Below, piece by piece: positions 18,438 to 25,543 of a DNA stretch of 26,829 nt. The DNA comes from a virus. The notes under the pieces were generated by a model. It was not told where the DNA came from, searched no databases, and saw only the letters and a program-made list of their open reading frames with translations. Where the stretch lies: IMG/VR virus record IMGVR_UViG_3300017967_000166, positions 1 to 26,829 of that record. The stretch is one strand, 5' to 3'. Position 1 is the stretch's first letter. Every line of letters starts with the position of its first letter. Made by a program: the position numbers and the translations under genes.

Positions 18438-18444
18438 ACTAATC

Positions 18445-18457
18445 CCTTTAATAAAGG
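18445..18457 (-). promoter_or_regulatory. Hairpin containing the ribosome binding site of tube protein A
   Basis: On the minus strand CCTTTA-T-TAAAGG forms a short hairpin 8 bases before the ATG at 18437. The 3' arm supplies the AAAGGGA ribosome binding site, so folding would hide it. The stem is only five or six pairs and AT-rich, so opening should be easy and the effect modest. Confidence 0.45.
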
Positions 18458-18459
18458 CA

Positions 18460-18479
18460 GGGGGGTTTTTACGCCCCCC
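18460..18479 (-). terminator. GC-rich hairpin, partial terminator or attenuator between head and tail genes
   Basis: On the minus strand GGGGGG, an eight-base loop and CCCCCC form a perfect six-pair GC stem just past the stop of the decoration-like gene. It is followed by TGCCTTTATT, which is pyrimidine-rich but lacks a strong run of T. It could slow or partly stop transcription or protect the 3' end of head mRNA. Full termination is unlikely because the tail genes downstream have no obvious separate promoter. Confidence 0.55.
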
Positions 18480-18492
18480 AACCTAATGTTAC

Positions 18493-18957
18493 TTAGTCGG
18501 TAACGTATTGCATGCTAAGTACGATAGTACCTGTGCCTGCTGCGCCACCCATAGTAACTGTTACTGGCATACCAGTTGCATCAGCATCAACTTCTAAACC
18601 GTAGTTTAGAGCCAATGTTGCTGCACAATCTGCAAGTCCTGCTGAAGCAGAAGATGCTGCTGCTTTGAAAGCCGCTGCACCCGCTGATACTGCTGAACCT
18701 GAAGAATCAGTATGCGCTGCATAACCTACAGAGAGAGTTGTAGATGAACCTAGTGCATCGTGTGCAATAGTTCCGCCAACAATCCTTGCTCCGTTAGGCA
18801 AGTTGAACATTTCAATGACATCACCAGATGCTAATGAAGACGCTTCATAAGTAGCGTAAGCAATTCGCACCCTTCCTGCCATTTCGTTCGTTTTTACTCG
18901 ATCAGTTGGGTTGTTTTGACTCCAACTGGTCTTCTGTGCTGAATATACAGTAGCCAT
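18493..18957 (-). CDS. Capsid decoration-like / minor head structural protein
   Basis: A 154-residue, Ala/Gly/Ser/Thr-rich protein with no charged C-terminus or membrane segment. It starts MATVYSAQKTSWSQNNPTDR, and the central EMFNLPNGARIVGGTIAHDALGSS block followed by alternating hydrophobic residues predicts a compact beta fold. Proteins of this sort directly after the capsid gene in marine phages are virion components, and decoration of the capsid surface is the likely role, though I do not recognise a named family. A strong ribosome binding site (AAGGAGGG) precedes the ATG. A hairpin follows its stop. Confidence 0.65.
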   Translation of the reverse strand: MATVYSAQKTSWSQNNPTDRVKTNEMAGRVRIAYATYEASSLASGDVIEMFNLPNGARIVGGTIAHDALGSSTTLSVGYAAHTDSSGSAVSAGAAAFKAAASSASAGLADCAATLALNYGLEVDADATGMPVTVTMGGAAGTGTIVLSMQYVTD

Positions 18958-18970
18958 GTTTCAACCCTCC

Positions 18971-19831
18971 TTATTCGTTACAAGCGATTTCTACAACTTT
19001 TTCGTCTTCTACTCGCGTAGCACCGATAGTCATTGATAGAAATACCTGAGTTGCATAATTCTTGTCTGCACGTTCAGAGATACGAGTGTTCACATCCTGA
19101 CCTACAGCAAGCCCGATTCCAGACTGCGTAAACGCCAAAACTTGTCTGTCTGAGTTTGAATCAAGACCTAGACGCTCAGTTCGTAGGAATTTGAATCCTA
19201 GATAAGTGTCGATTTGGCCTTGTACCAAACTTTTAACACTTGCGTAATCAGCAGAAGTTACCTTCGTGATGTTAAGCAAGTTAGACATTTGTTTTGAAGT
19301 TACTACACAATAGCGTGCTTCATCTGGGTCAACATCGTTAGCATCAAGAATTTCTTTTGCTTCGATTAGTTTTTCCAGAGTAAGACCTGCTGAACCATGT
19401 GCAATCTTTTGTGCTGAAGGAAGTGCAACAGTAGTACCGCCACTAACACCGCCAAAAGCGTTGCCTGTTGCTGCACTAATAATTGCATCGTCCATAGCAC
19501 GGCCCATTGCCCATGCGCCTGCCATTGCGTATTCTGATTGAGGTGAGATAAGCATTCTTACCTTATCTTCATTATCAATCAAATCTGCCCAATCGTAATC
19601 GTCCATAGTGACTTTACGTCTTGAGTGTGGTGTGTCCATTCTTGGGGTATCAGAGTGGCGAGAAGTTCGCTTCTGAGCCGCAACAGAACCAATTCGCTCA
19701 AAGAAGTGCGATTTACCTGTAACTGTTTCAGTTCTAACCGCATCCCTTAAACGTGAACCTTTCTGCTGCGCCAAGTGGAACACATTACTTTTGTACTGTT
19801 CTACAAAAGCAGTTGTGATTTCTACTGACAT
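18971..19831 (-). CDS. Major capsid protein
   Basis: A 286-residue capsid protein. A conserved block at residues about 57-95 (TSRHSDTPRMDTPHSRRKVT, then DYDWADLIDNEDKVRMLISP) matches a capsid family found in many short-tailed phages, and GAWAMGRAMDDAIISAATG follows. The C-terminal part (TQVFLSMTIGATRVEDEKVVEI) fits the closing beta strands of the fold. It assembles into the head shell on the scaffold encoded just upstream. A strong ribosome binding site (AGGAGA at 19838-19843) precedes the ATG. The 165-base leader with several predicted hairpins upstream is the only large internal gap in the late operon, which suggests its expression is separately controlled. Confidence 0.9.
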   Translation of the reverse strand: MSVEITTAFVEQYKSNVFHLAQQKGSRLRDAVRTETVTGKSHFFERIGSVAAQKRTSRHSDTPRMDTPHSRRKVTMDDYDWADLIDNEDKVRMLISPQSEYAMAGAWAMGRAMDDAIISAATGNAFGGVSGGTTVALPSAQKIAHGSAGLTLEKLIEAKEILDANDVDPDEARYCVVTSKQMSNLLNITKVTSADYASVKSLVQGQIDTYLGFKFLRTERLGLDSNSDRQVLAFTQSGIGLAVGQDVNTRISERADKNYATQVFLSMTIGATRVEDEKVVEIACNE

Positions 19832-19833
19832 AG

Positions 19834-19996
19834 TAGTTCTCCTTTGTTTAAGTTTAACATTTCACGGTTTTTATCCTTTGCAGGGAAACCTTACAGTTAA
19901 CGCACTGTCGAACGGATTTTAAGGCATCACACCTACAATCAAGGTTGTCCGATTAACGGGCCTTAATAATGTAATTCAAATATACCATATAAGTTG
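19834..19996 (-). promoter_or_regulatory. Folded leader upstream of the capsid gene
   Basis: This 165-base gap between scaffold and capsid has no reading frame. On the minus strand it can fold into a three-way junction: a 7-pair closing stem (TTAAGGC with GCCTTAA, plus-strand 19960-19966 and 19919-19925), a 3-pair hairpin (19949-19951 with 19957-19959) and a 4-pair hairpin (19931-19934 with 19942-19945). Below it are a 5-pair hairpin ACAGT/ACTGT (19893-19908) and a GGTTT/AAACC stem (19866-19890), then the ribosome binding site. No convincing promoter is seen. Possible roles are mRNA processing or stabilisation, or translational control of capsid; the sequence does not say which. Confidence 0.5.
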
Positions 19997-20824
19997 TTAA
20001 TTACCATGCACTTTTTCCATGAGTTGACGCATACGTTCCACAGCCGTTCTGTGGTCTGGGTGTTTTGCATCAAAATATGGATGATTTGCATTAGCAAATG
20101 TTGCACTAATTTCGTCCTGCGCGTCCAACCTATTGGCTGCTAGAGTATTATTCTGCGTATTTTGCGTCATATCCTCTGTGACTTCAGCACCTAATCGTGC
20201 AAACAACTTAATTACCGCAGGGTGGTTACCTGCAGTGGTATTCATAAGTTCCATCATTTCATCATCGCCGTAAACCTGCAATGCACGTTGTGCGGCTTTA
20301 ATATTTTTACTGTAATCAAGACCCCATTCTTGCTTCAGATAAGTTTCTGTTTCTTCTTTCTGAGCAGCAAGCATAGCAGGTTCGTTTTCCAACTGGCCTT
20401 GAATTGCACCTGCTTGGTAGTTAATCAAAGCATCTACTTGTTTTTGATTAAGACCAATTTCGTGCGCTACATTTTTAAATTGATTTAGTTCATTATCACC
20501 AAAATACGATTCCATGCCTTCAGGCACTTTGGTTTCATATCCTGTCGGTTCATCTGGTCTACCCAGTTTGCCGTACAATTCTTTGAAACCTTCGTCATCT
20601 TTTGGAATCGGAATACGGTTACCCATCTGCTTTTGCTGATGAACAACTGTTTTAGCAAGACTTTCTACATCTTTAAAGTTTGATAAAGTAGGGTCGTTTT
20701 TAAGATCGTCAGGTAGTGATGATTTCCAATCAAGGTTATCGCCCACTCCTTCAGACCCAAGTAGCGTACCCGCTTCCTGAGTTACCTGTTCTTCGGTGGT
20801 AACGGCCTCTGCGTTTTCTGACAT
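19997..20824 (-). CDS. Capsid assembly scaffolding protein
   Basis: A 275-residue, acidic, helix-rich protein directly before the capsid gene. The segment DNLDWKSSLPDDLKNDPTLSNFKDVESLAKTVVHQQK at residues about 29-66 and the RPDEPTGYETKVPEG block are typical of phage scaffolding proteins. A basic, helical C-terminus (DHRTAVERMRQLMEKVHGN) would bind the inner face of the capsid subunits. It directs correct assembly of the head precursor and is then released or degraded. Its ATG directly abuts the stop of the 77-residue gene. No protease domain is present. Confidence 0.85.
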   Translation of the reverse strand: MSENAEAVTTEEQVTQEAGTLLGSEGVGDNLDWKSSLPDDLKNDPTLSNFKDVESLAKTVVHQQKQMGNRIPIPKDDEGFKELYGKLGRPDEPTGYETKVPEGMESYFGDNELNQFKNVAHEIGLNQKQVDALINYQAGAIQGQLENEPAMLAAQKEETETYLKQEWGLDYSKNIKAAQRALQVYGDDEMMELMNTTAGNHPAVIKLFARLGAEVTEDMTQNTQNNTLAANRLDAQDEISATFANANHPYFDAKHPDHRTAVERMRQLMEKVHGN

Positions 20825-21058
20825 TTATGTATCTTTCCTTTCTTTTATCATTGATTTAATGCGTAGAAATAAACTACGCTGTCCTTCCTTGTATGCAGTT
20901 GCATACGGGTCAGAAGAAAAACTAATTCTATTCCCGTAGGCTGCCTCCAAGTCTTCTAGCACTTTTTCACCCGCAGGTGTTGAAAAACACTGTTTGTAGT
21001 TTTCTACTAACTCAGTGTGTTCTTTGTGCAATTCTTCAAATTGTTCTGCGTCTGCCAT
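20825..21058 (-). CDS. Small Bbp19-like phage protein
   Basis: A 77-residue protein with a helical N-terminus (FEELHKEHTELVENYKQCFSTPAGEKVLEDL) and a DPYATAYKEGQRSLFLRIKSMI block near its end. The arrangement (Y-x-x-x-F-x-TPAGE-x-VL, then a DP-x-x-x-A-x-x-EGQRS helix) resembles the small Bbp19-like family found near portal and scaffold genes in many phages, whose role is unclear. It starts within a TAATG overlap and its stop abuts the scaffold ATG, so it is clearly part of the head operon. Chaperone or minor head component are possible roles, but this is inference. Confidence 0.72.
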   Translation of the reverse strand: MADAEQFEELHKEHTELVENYKQCFSTPAGEKVLEDLEAAYGNRISFSSDPYATAYKEGQRSLFLRIKSMIKERKDT

Positions 21059-21195
21059 TATTTTCTTGTGCCGATCTTAGGAAATCCCTTCTTCATATTT
21101 TCGTAATTGTTAGCGGAAATAGTAGATTTGGATTTAGGTCGGCTGATTCCTTTCTTTTTTCTTTCGTTGATGTTGTGATAAAGACCTTTTTTCAT
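21058..21195 (-). CDS. 45-residue basic phage protein (MKKGLY family)
   Basis: A very short gene reading MKKGLYHNINERKKKGISRP, then a Lys/Ser-rich stretch, NNYENMKKGFPKIG and TRK. About one third of the residues are Lys or Arg. Both ends overlap neighbours as TAATG (portal stop at 21195, 77-residue gene start at 21058), leaving no spare bases, which argues strongly for translation. Similar tiny basic proteins starting MKKGLY are, to my knowledge, common in phages next to the portal; none has an assigned function that I can name. The basic charge suggests contact with DNA or RNA. A length-filtered gene caller would miss it. Confidence 0.8.
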   Translation of the reverse strand: MKKGLYHNINERKKKGISRPKSKSTISANNYENMKKGFPKIGTRK

Positions 21196-22862
21196 TACAT
21201 CAATTCCCGTTCTGCCTGTTGCGTAGCCTCAGTCATTACATCTTGAACATCTGGGTCTGCAACTGCTTTGGCTGCTTCAGCCTGCATCTTACCTGTTTGT
21301 GCTTGCTGTTGTTGTGCCATCATCATTTGTTGTTCCATTGCTGCCTGTGCTTGTGCTTCACGTTTCTCAGCAACGTCTTCCCTAGAAATCAAGATAGATT
21401 TAGGTACGCCTAGCAATGTTGCACGCATACGGATTGCTTCATCATGGTTGATGTTGTCCATAATTGTTGGGTCTATCTGCGCTACGTTTGCTGCAAGTTG
21501 ATATAAACGATCAATTGCTTGTGCTTCTTCCATTCGCTGCGAGCGTGCCAATGGCCCTACATATTCAATATCCATCTTGGCCTCTTGGATATTGTCAGGT
21601 GGAGGGAGCAACGCACCTGCTCTGAACATGATGCCAAAGACACGCTCAATCAGCGGGTTGAGAAATTCGCTTTGGAATCTTCCCAACGTTGGGCCAAGAA
21701 GACGTTGCATCAGTTCATAACGAACCTGCACTTCTGTTGCAGTCATTTGTGGCCCTTCCTGCAACTGTAATTGATCTGAGTAGTATGCTTGACGAATTGC
21801 AGTCCTTAACTGCGTTTCTTTCATGTCCGTGATTTGCCAGTTGCTACCAATCTGTAATGGTTTGATAGCACCGTCATTACGAATAACTGTGATGCCTGCA
21901 GGTGTAGTTCTTACTCTGCCAATGACACCATCATCCTGTACCAAAAGTGGGGGGTCAATTGCTTTCGCCCATGCTTTAAGTCCAATCTCTACGGCTTTGT
22001 TTAGCGTTTTAATATCTGGTAACGCGTTATAACTTGGTGAACGTCCATAGATTTCACCTGTTGCTTTAGACCAACGCGGTACTAAATATGGGAATTCATT
22101 GTAACCACCAGTACGCACAACCATTTTGTCTTCCTGACAAACATGGCAACTGTGGTATTTGAGTTTAGTTGCTACTTTTCCAGTAGCACGCTTGTAATCA
22201 ATTGATGGTTCTACTGCATGAATAAATACAAATTCTTTTTCAGGTTTGTTTTTTGCAGCCTCTAGGATTTTTTCGCCAAGGTTGTCTTCACCGAATTCTT
22301 GTACTGCTTGTCGTGCAGACATTTTGTACTTACGGTACACAGTGTCGATAAATCCATTGTTATTTTCTTGTATGTAAAACTCGTTAATGTGTAATGTTTT
22401 GAAATGTATTCCATTGTCTTTAAACCCATCTTTGTGTTCTTCAACAAATAAACACCCAGTACCAATGGATGTTAAATCAAGATACATTTCATGCACTTCA
22501 GTATTGAAGTTCGCATCGTTAAATGCGTCATACATACGTCTAGCGGTATCTTCTAACCACAATTGTGTTTGATGATCTTCGTTAGATTGTTTGTCACGCA
22601 ATTTAATTGAGAACCAAGGCAATGATGGTGAAGTTAGTGTGCCTTGTAGACTTGCTGAGAGCAGAGTGTTTGCAGTTATTGCTGTACTGTCAAAAAGAAC
22701 CTCAGTACGTTTTTCACCTTTTGCTCTTACTAAAGTAACGTCTGCCTTACGCGGCATTACATAGTCAAGGATTTCCTGCCAATGGTCTTCCCAAGTACCT
22801 CGGTTAGACTCCATTGCGCCTAGACGTTTTTTTACATAATCAAAAGGGGTTAAAGTATCCAT
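21195..22862 (-). CDS. Portal / head-to-tail connector protein
   Basis: A 555-residue portal of the short-tailed phage type. The N-terminus (MDTLTPFDYVKKRLGAMESN, then RGTWEDHWQEILDYVMPRK) and the LLSASLQGTLTSPSLPWFS block are family features, as are LVQDDGVIGRVRTTPAGITVIRNDGAI in the middle and the QEGPQMTATEVQVRYELMQR-LLGPTLGR-x-x-x-EFLNPLI block towards the C-terminus. It forms the dodecameric ring at one vertex through which DNA is pumped by the terminase. The last 60 residues are Gln/Ala/Met-rich and probably reach into the head. T7 gp8 is about 536 residues, so the length is as expected. TAATG overlaps occur at both ends. Confidence 0.92.
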   Translation of the reverse strand: MDTLTPFDYVKKRLGAMESNRGTWEDHWQEILDYVMPRKADVTLVRAKGEKRTEVLFDSTAITANTLLSASLQGTLTSPSLPWFSIKLRDKQSNEDHQTQLWLEDTARRMYDAFNDANFNTEVHEMYLDLTSIGTGCLFVEEHKDGFKDNGIHFKTLHINEFYIQENNNGFIDTVYRKYKMSARQAVQEFGEDNLGEKILEAAKNKPEKEFVFIHAVEPSIDYKRATGKVATKLKYHSCHVCQEDKMVVRTGGYNEFPYLVPRWSKATGEIYGRSPSYNALPDIKTLNKAVEIGLKAWAKAIDPPLLVQDDGVIGRVRTTPAGITVIRNDGAIKPLQIGSNWQITDMKETQLRTAIRQAYYSDQLQLQEGPQMTATEVQVRYELMQRLLGPTLGRFQSEFLNPLIERVFGIMFRAGALLPPPDNIQEAKMDIEYVGPLARSQRMEEAQAIDRLYQLAANVAQIDPTIMDNINHDEAIRMRATLLGVPKSILISREDVAEKREAQAQAAMEQQMMMAQQQQAQTGKMQAEAAKAVADPDVQDVMTEATQQAERELM

Positions 22863-23080
22863 TATGTAATTGTTCCGCCTAACATTGTCTTCTTAGTTTC
22901 GGCTTCTTCATCCACGCCCATACCAGAAGTCAAAATAGTTCCATATTGACCTTTTTTTCTAGTAGCCAACATTTTTGCTTTTTCTTCTGCAACCGCTGCC
23001 TCTTTCTCTGCTGTACGATCTGTCACTGAAGTATCTACAGGTGGCGGCATTGCAGGTGATGATTTCATACCCATCTGCAT
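22862..23080 (-). CDS. Small virion-like protein with GVDEEA-KTMLGG motif
   Basis: A 72-residue protein: a Pro-rich start, a charged helix at about residues 22-44 and a C-terminal motif GTILTSGMGVDEEAETKKT-MLGG at about 47-69. The same motif appears at the C-terminal side of the 103-residue protein (23499-23810), so the two are paralogous in this part. Position before the portal suggests a role at the connector or in head assembly; related short proteins with a TILTG-...-LLG motif occur by portal genes in other podoviruses as far as I recall. It overlaps the GNAT-like gene by 16 bases and the portal as TAATG. Confidence 0.68.
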   Translation of the reverse strand: MQMGMKSSPAMPPPVDTSVTDRTAEKEAAVAEEKAKMLATRKKGQYGTILTSGMGVDEEAETKKTMLGGTIT

Positions 23081-23499
23081 TCCTCCTTTAATATTCCGTA
23101 AAGGGCAGCATCAATCCATTTGCCATTTACCTTCATAGTTTTACGAACAACGCCTTCCTTGACAAAGCCTACGCCTGCAAGTAATCTTTCGTTTCTTTCG
23201 TATCCATTGACACACATTGCTGTCATTCTACTACATTTACACTGATTGAACGCATAATCAAACATCAATTTTATATTTCTTCGTTGGCACACCCTTGGGT
23301 CATCTATTGCCAAGTGAACAAATATGTTATGTCCATCATAGTCTGAAAACAGTAAACAACCTAATATTTCGTCTGTTTCAGTTTCTACAAATAAAATAAA
23401 CCTATCCGTTTCTTCTGCTTCACGCAGAATATGCGCTCTAGGCGCAATATAATCGTATGCACGCTCCCGTATTTCTGCGTCAACGCGCACTTCGATCAT
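23065..23499 (-). CDS. GNAT-like acetyltransferase-fold protein
   Basis: A 144-residue protein with the GNAT layout: strands around DRFILFVETETDEILGCLLF (about 31-50), DGHNIFVHLAI and a C-terminal NERLLAGVGFVKEGVVRK followed by WIDAALYGIL. The usual acetyl-CoA loop pattern (Q/R-x-x-G-x-G/A) is replaced by CQRRNIKLM at about 91-99, so cofactor binding is uncertain. GNAT-like proteins are often encoded next to portal genes in podoviruses of marine bacteria. Target is unknown; it could modify host or virion proteins or be a structural relic. It overlaps both neighbours (TAATG upstream, 16 bases downstream). Confidence 0.75.
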   Translation of the reverse strand: MIEVRVDAEIRERAYDYIAPRAHILREAEETDRFILFVETETDEILGCLLFSDYDGHNIFVHLAIDDPRVCQRRNIKLMFDYAFNQCKCSRMTAMCVNGYERNERLLAGVGFVKEGVVRKTMKVNGKWIDAALYGILKEECRWV

Positions 23500-23810
23500 T
23501 ATGCTGCGCCGTAATTAGTTTTCCGTCTACGTCTTCCACCTTGAGAAGCACCACCAAGAACAGTTTTAGCAACGTTTGCTTCTTCTTCAACGCCTGCTGC
23601 TCCTGTCATCATAGTGCTGCCACCATATCCTGCGCCTAATGTTGCGCCTTTATCTGCTAGTGCTGCTGCTTTAGCAGTTTGTGCTTCTGCTGCTTTTGCT
23701 TCTGCTTTAGCCGCTGCAGGTGCAGGTGCTTGCGCTACTACTGGTGCAGGTGCAGGTTTCTTTGGTGCTAGACCTACGGCTTTTGCAATAGTTCTTACTA
23801 CTCCGCCCAT
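23499..23810 (-). CDS. Ala/Pro-rich small virion-like protein with GVEEEA-KTVLGG motif
   Basis: A 103-residue protein: N-terminal MGGVVRTIAKAVGLAPKKPAP, then an Ala/Pro/Lys-rich low-complexity middle, a motif TMMTGAAGVEEEANVAKTVLGG-like at about 66-87, and an Arg-rich end (GGRRRRKTNYGAA). The motif is shared with the 72-residue protein at 22862-23080. The N-terminal pattern is common in small phage proteins encoded between terminase and portal genes. A structural role at the connector is possible. A good ribosome binding site (AGGAAAGGAAAA) lies upstream. Low complexity limits certainty. Confidence 0.66.
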   Translation of the reverse strand: MGGVVRTIAKAVGLAPKKPAPAPVVAQAPAPAAAKAEAKAAEAQTAKAAALADKGATLGAGYGGSTMMTGAAGVEEEANVAKTVLGGASQGGRRRRKTNYGAA

Positions 23811-23828
23811 AGTTTTTCCTTTCCTAAG

Positions 23829-25250
23829 TTATGCAAACACATTAAAACTACTGTCCGAATATATTTGCGTTGGTTCATAATTTTTAACCCTAGCCTTTCT
23901 GACTGACATAATTGCGTATCTTGCTGCAGATATGACATCATCATGCTTAAATACGATTTTACCGTCTTTTCGATGGTACATTCGTAATTCTTCTAGTAAC
24001 TTACTTTGGTTATTAAATATTTTCAATCTATTAGTCATAAACCGCGTATACATTTCTTGAATCCCCGCTTCAACAGAAATTCCTCCTGAACCTTCTTTTT
24101 GACCTGCTGATGGCGGGTTTGTAAAGTGTTCACGCGTCATGTTTACGCCTTCATTACGATATTGCTCTGTCAAACTTTTACCAGAACCTTTGTCTGCCTG
24201 TCTTCCGTCCATCGGCCATATTACGGGTATCCAGTTGCCACGCGATTTAATAGCACTAGCGTGCATTGGCACGGCTTCCTGTGACATTGCATAGGTATCG
24301 TAGATGTAAATTACATCTGAATCTCTATCCCATGCTGCCCATGCAGCAGCAGTCGGGTGATCCCATCCAAAATCAAGACCACAAATTCTAGGCCAAAACT
24401 CTGGTATTTCAATTGGGTCACAAATCATATCTGCTTCAGGTAATGGAAATACCAAGCCTGAACCTAATTGCGGAATACCTTGTTCACGCATTTTACGTTC
24501 ATGTGGGGGTAGCGCAGCTAATATTTGTTGACGCACCTCGGCAGTCATGTGTGGTGCATCATCCCACCCTGCCTGTATGAGAGCCTGCCCATCCCTTAGA
24601 TCATTGACAAACTGCGCTACAGTTTCAGTCATACCGCTTTCTGGAGTAAATGTCATGTAGACAATTCCGCCTTTATCAGCAGTACGCGTCAATGATTGAG
24701 TATATATTGATGATGGTGGTTCTTCGTCTAGCCAAATAACGTCTAGCGATTCACCCATCCATTTTTCTTTGCCCATTTCGTAGGCTTTGAATGCTAATCG
24801 TGACCATCCGCCTGTTACATGTTTAATGACAAGGCTGTTCATGGCATTTGGTACACCTGCTTTTCGTACCGTTTCACCGATTAACCTTAGTGGAATAGAC
24901 CCAGTACCTTTAGCCGTAGGGTCATCAGGTTGCCCTACCAGTTCTTTTTGGCATATATCACGGGTAGTTTCGTTAGATGCGCCACCCGCCCATGCCCGTA
25001 TAGGGCGCGTAAATTTTTTGCCTTCCCACCAGTCTGGATATAACCCAGTAAGATGGTAAGCCATTTCCATAGCACCAGAAAACGATTTACCGATACGGTT
25101 ACCCGCCATAAGTAGTCTTTGTTGCGCTATGGTATTGTGGAATTTTTTTTGATAGTCATAGGGTTCGTAATGCGCCATTCGATTAGTCGCTTTACGGTGT
25201 TCTAATTCTTTGGCGATTTCTAACGCCCTTGCTAATGCTTCATTGCTCAT
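23829..25250 (-). CDS. terL: Terminase large subunit
   Basis: A 473-residue packaging motor. Walker A is AGNRIGKS at 49-56 and Walker B with the catalytic acid is LDVIWLDEE at 169-177. The nuclease half has CGLDFGWDHPTAA around 290-302 (D293 as a metal ligand), D318 in IYIYDTY, and HDDVISAARYA at 436-446 with D437/D438 as the other acid pair. The protein pumps DNA into the prohead through the portal using ATP and cuts concatemers. Length is in the usual range. It overlaps the nuclease gene upstream as ATGA. The recognition mode (headful or cos) cannot be read from the sequence. Confidence 0.95.
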   Translation of the reverse strand: MSNEALARALEIAKELEHRKATNRMAHYEPYDYQKKFHNTIAQQRLLMAGNRIGKSFSGAMEMAYHLTGLYPDWWEGKKFTRPIRAWAGGASNETTRDICQKELVGQPDDPTAKGTGSIPLRLIGETVRKAGVPNAMNSLVIKHVTGGWSRLAFKAYEMGKEKWMGESLDVIWLDEEPPSSIYTQSLTRTADKGGIVYMTFTPESGMTETVAQFVNDLRDGQALIQAGWDDAPHMTAEVRQQILAALPPHERKMREQGIPQLGSGLVFPLPEADMICDPIEIPEFWPRICGLDFGWDHPTAAAWAAWDRDSDVIYIYDTYAMSQEAVPMHASAIKSRGNWIPVIWPMDGRQADKGSGKSLTEQYRNEGVNMTREHFTNPPSAGQKEGSGGISVEAGIQEMYTRFMTNRLKIFNNQSKLLEELRMYHRKDGKIVFKHDDVISAARYAIMSVRKARVKNYEPTQIYSDSSFNVFA

Positions 25251-25543
25251 AACTTAGCAAGATCATCACTATGTACCATTATCCAAAACCCTTTCCGATT
25301 TTTTTCGCATAATGCAATTACTGGGGTCTTTTCTTCAGCATCCGCTAATTTCTTAGTTTCATCCCATAATGACACCACAGAATGCTTGGCACGCAGTTTA
25401 CATTCAATAAACAGGTCATCGTGTATGACATCAGCCCTAGTAATCTTGCCGTTGCCGCCCGACAAAGCAGTACGCTCACCACCAAAGTAAGCAGCCACCT
25501 GTCGTTCACGCTGTTTCCATGCTTTATCACCCATAAATAACAC
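25247..25543 (-). CDS. PDDEXK-like (Holliday junction resolvase/VRR-type) nuclease
   Basis: A small protein of 98 residues from a GTG at 25543 or, better, 95 from an ATG at 25534. It starts KAWKQRERQVAAYFGG, then LSGGNGKITRADVIHDDLFIECKLRAKH: D38 and the E47-x-K49 pair (numbered from the GTG) match the PDDEXK active site, followed by a VVSLWDETKKLAD helix and a C-terminal GFWIMVHSDDLAKL. Related small nucleases, often annotated as Holliday junction resolvases, occur in phages near the terminase. It may trim branched DNA during packaging or help form ends. The ATG at 25534 lies 8 bases past a -10 element (25542-25547), and no ribosome binding site precedes it, so the mRNA may be leaderless. 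It overlaps terL as ATGA. Confidence 0.78.
   Translation of the reverse strand: MLFMGDKAWKQRERQVAAYFGGERTALSGGNGKITRADVIHDDLFIECKLRAKHSVVSLWDETKKLADAEEKTPVIALCEKNRKGFWIMVHSDDLAKL

Noticed and set aside
19921-19970. Possible promoter TTGATT with 15 bases and TAAAAT in the capsid leader
   Set aside because: The spacer is short, the -35 weak, and the bases are better explained as part of the closing stem and hairpin of the folded leader. A promoter here cannot be excluded but is not supported.
20222-20488. Plus-strand open frame opposite the scaffold gene
   Set aside because: No ribosome binding site, a Phe/Cys/Leu-rich antisense composition, and full overlap with the well supported scaffold gene.
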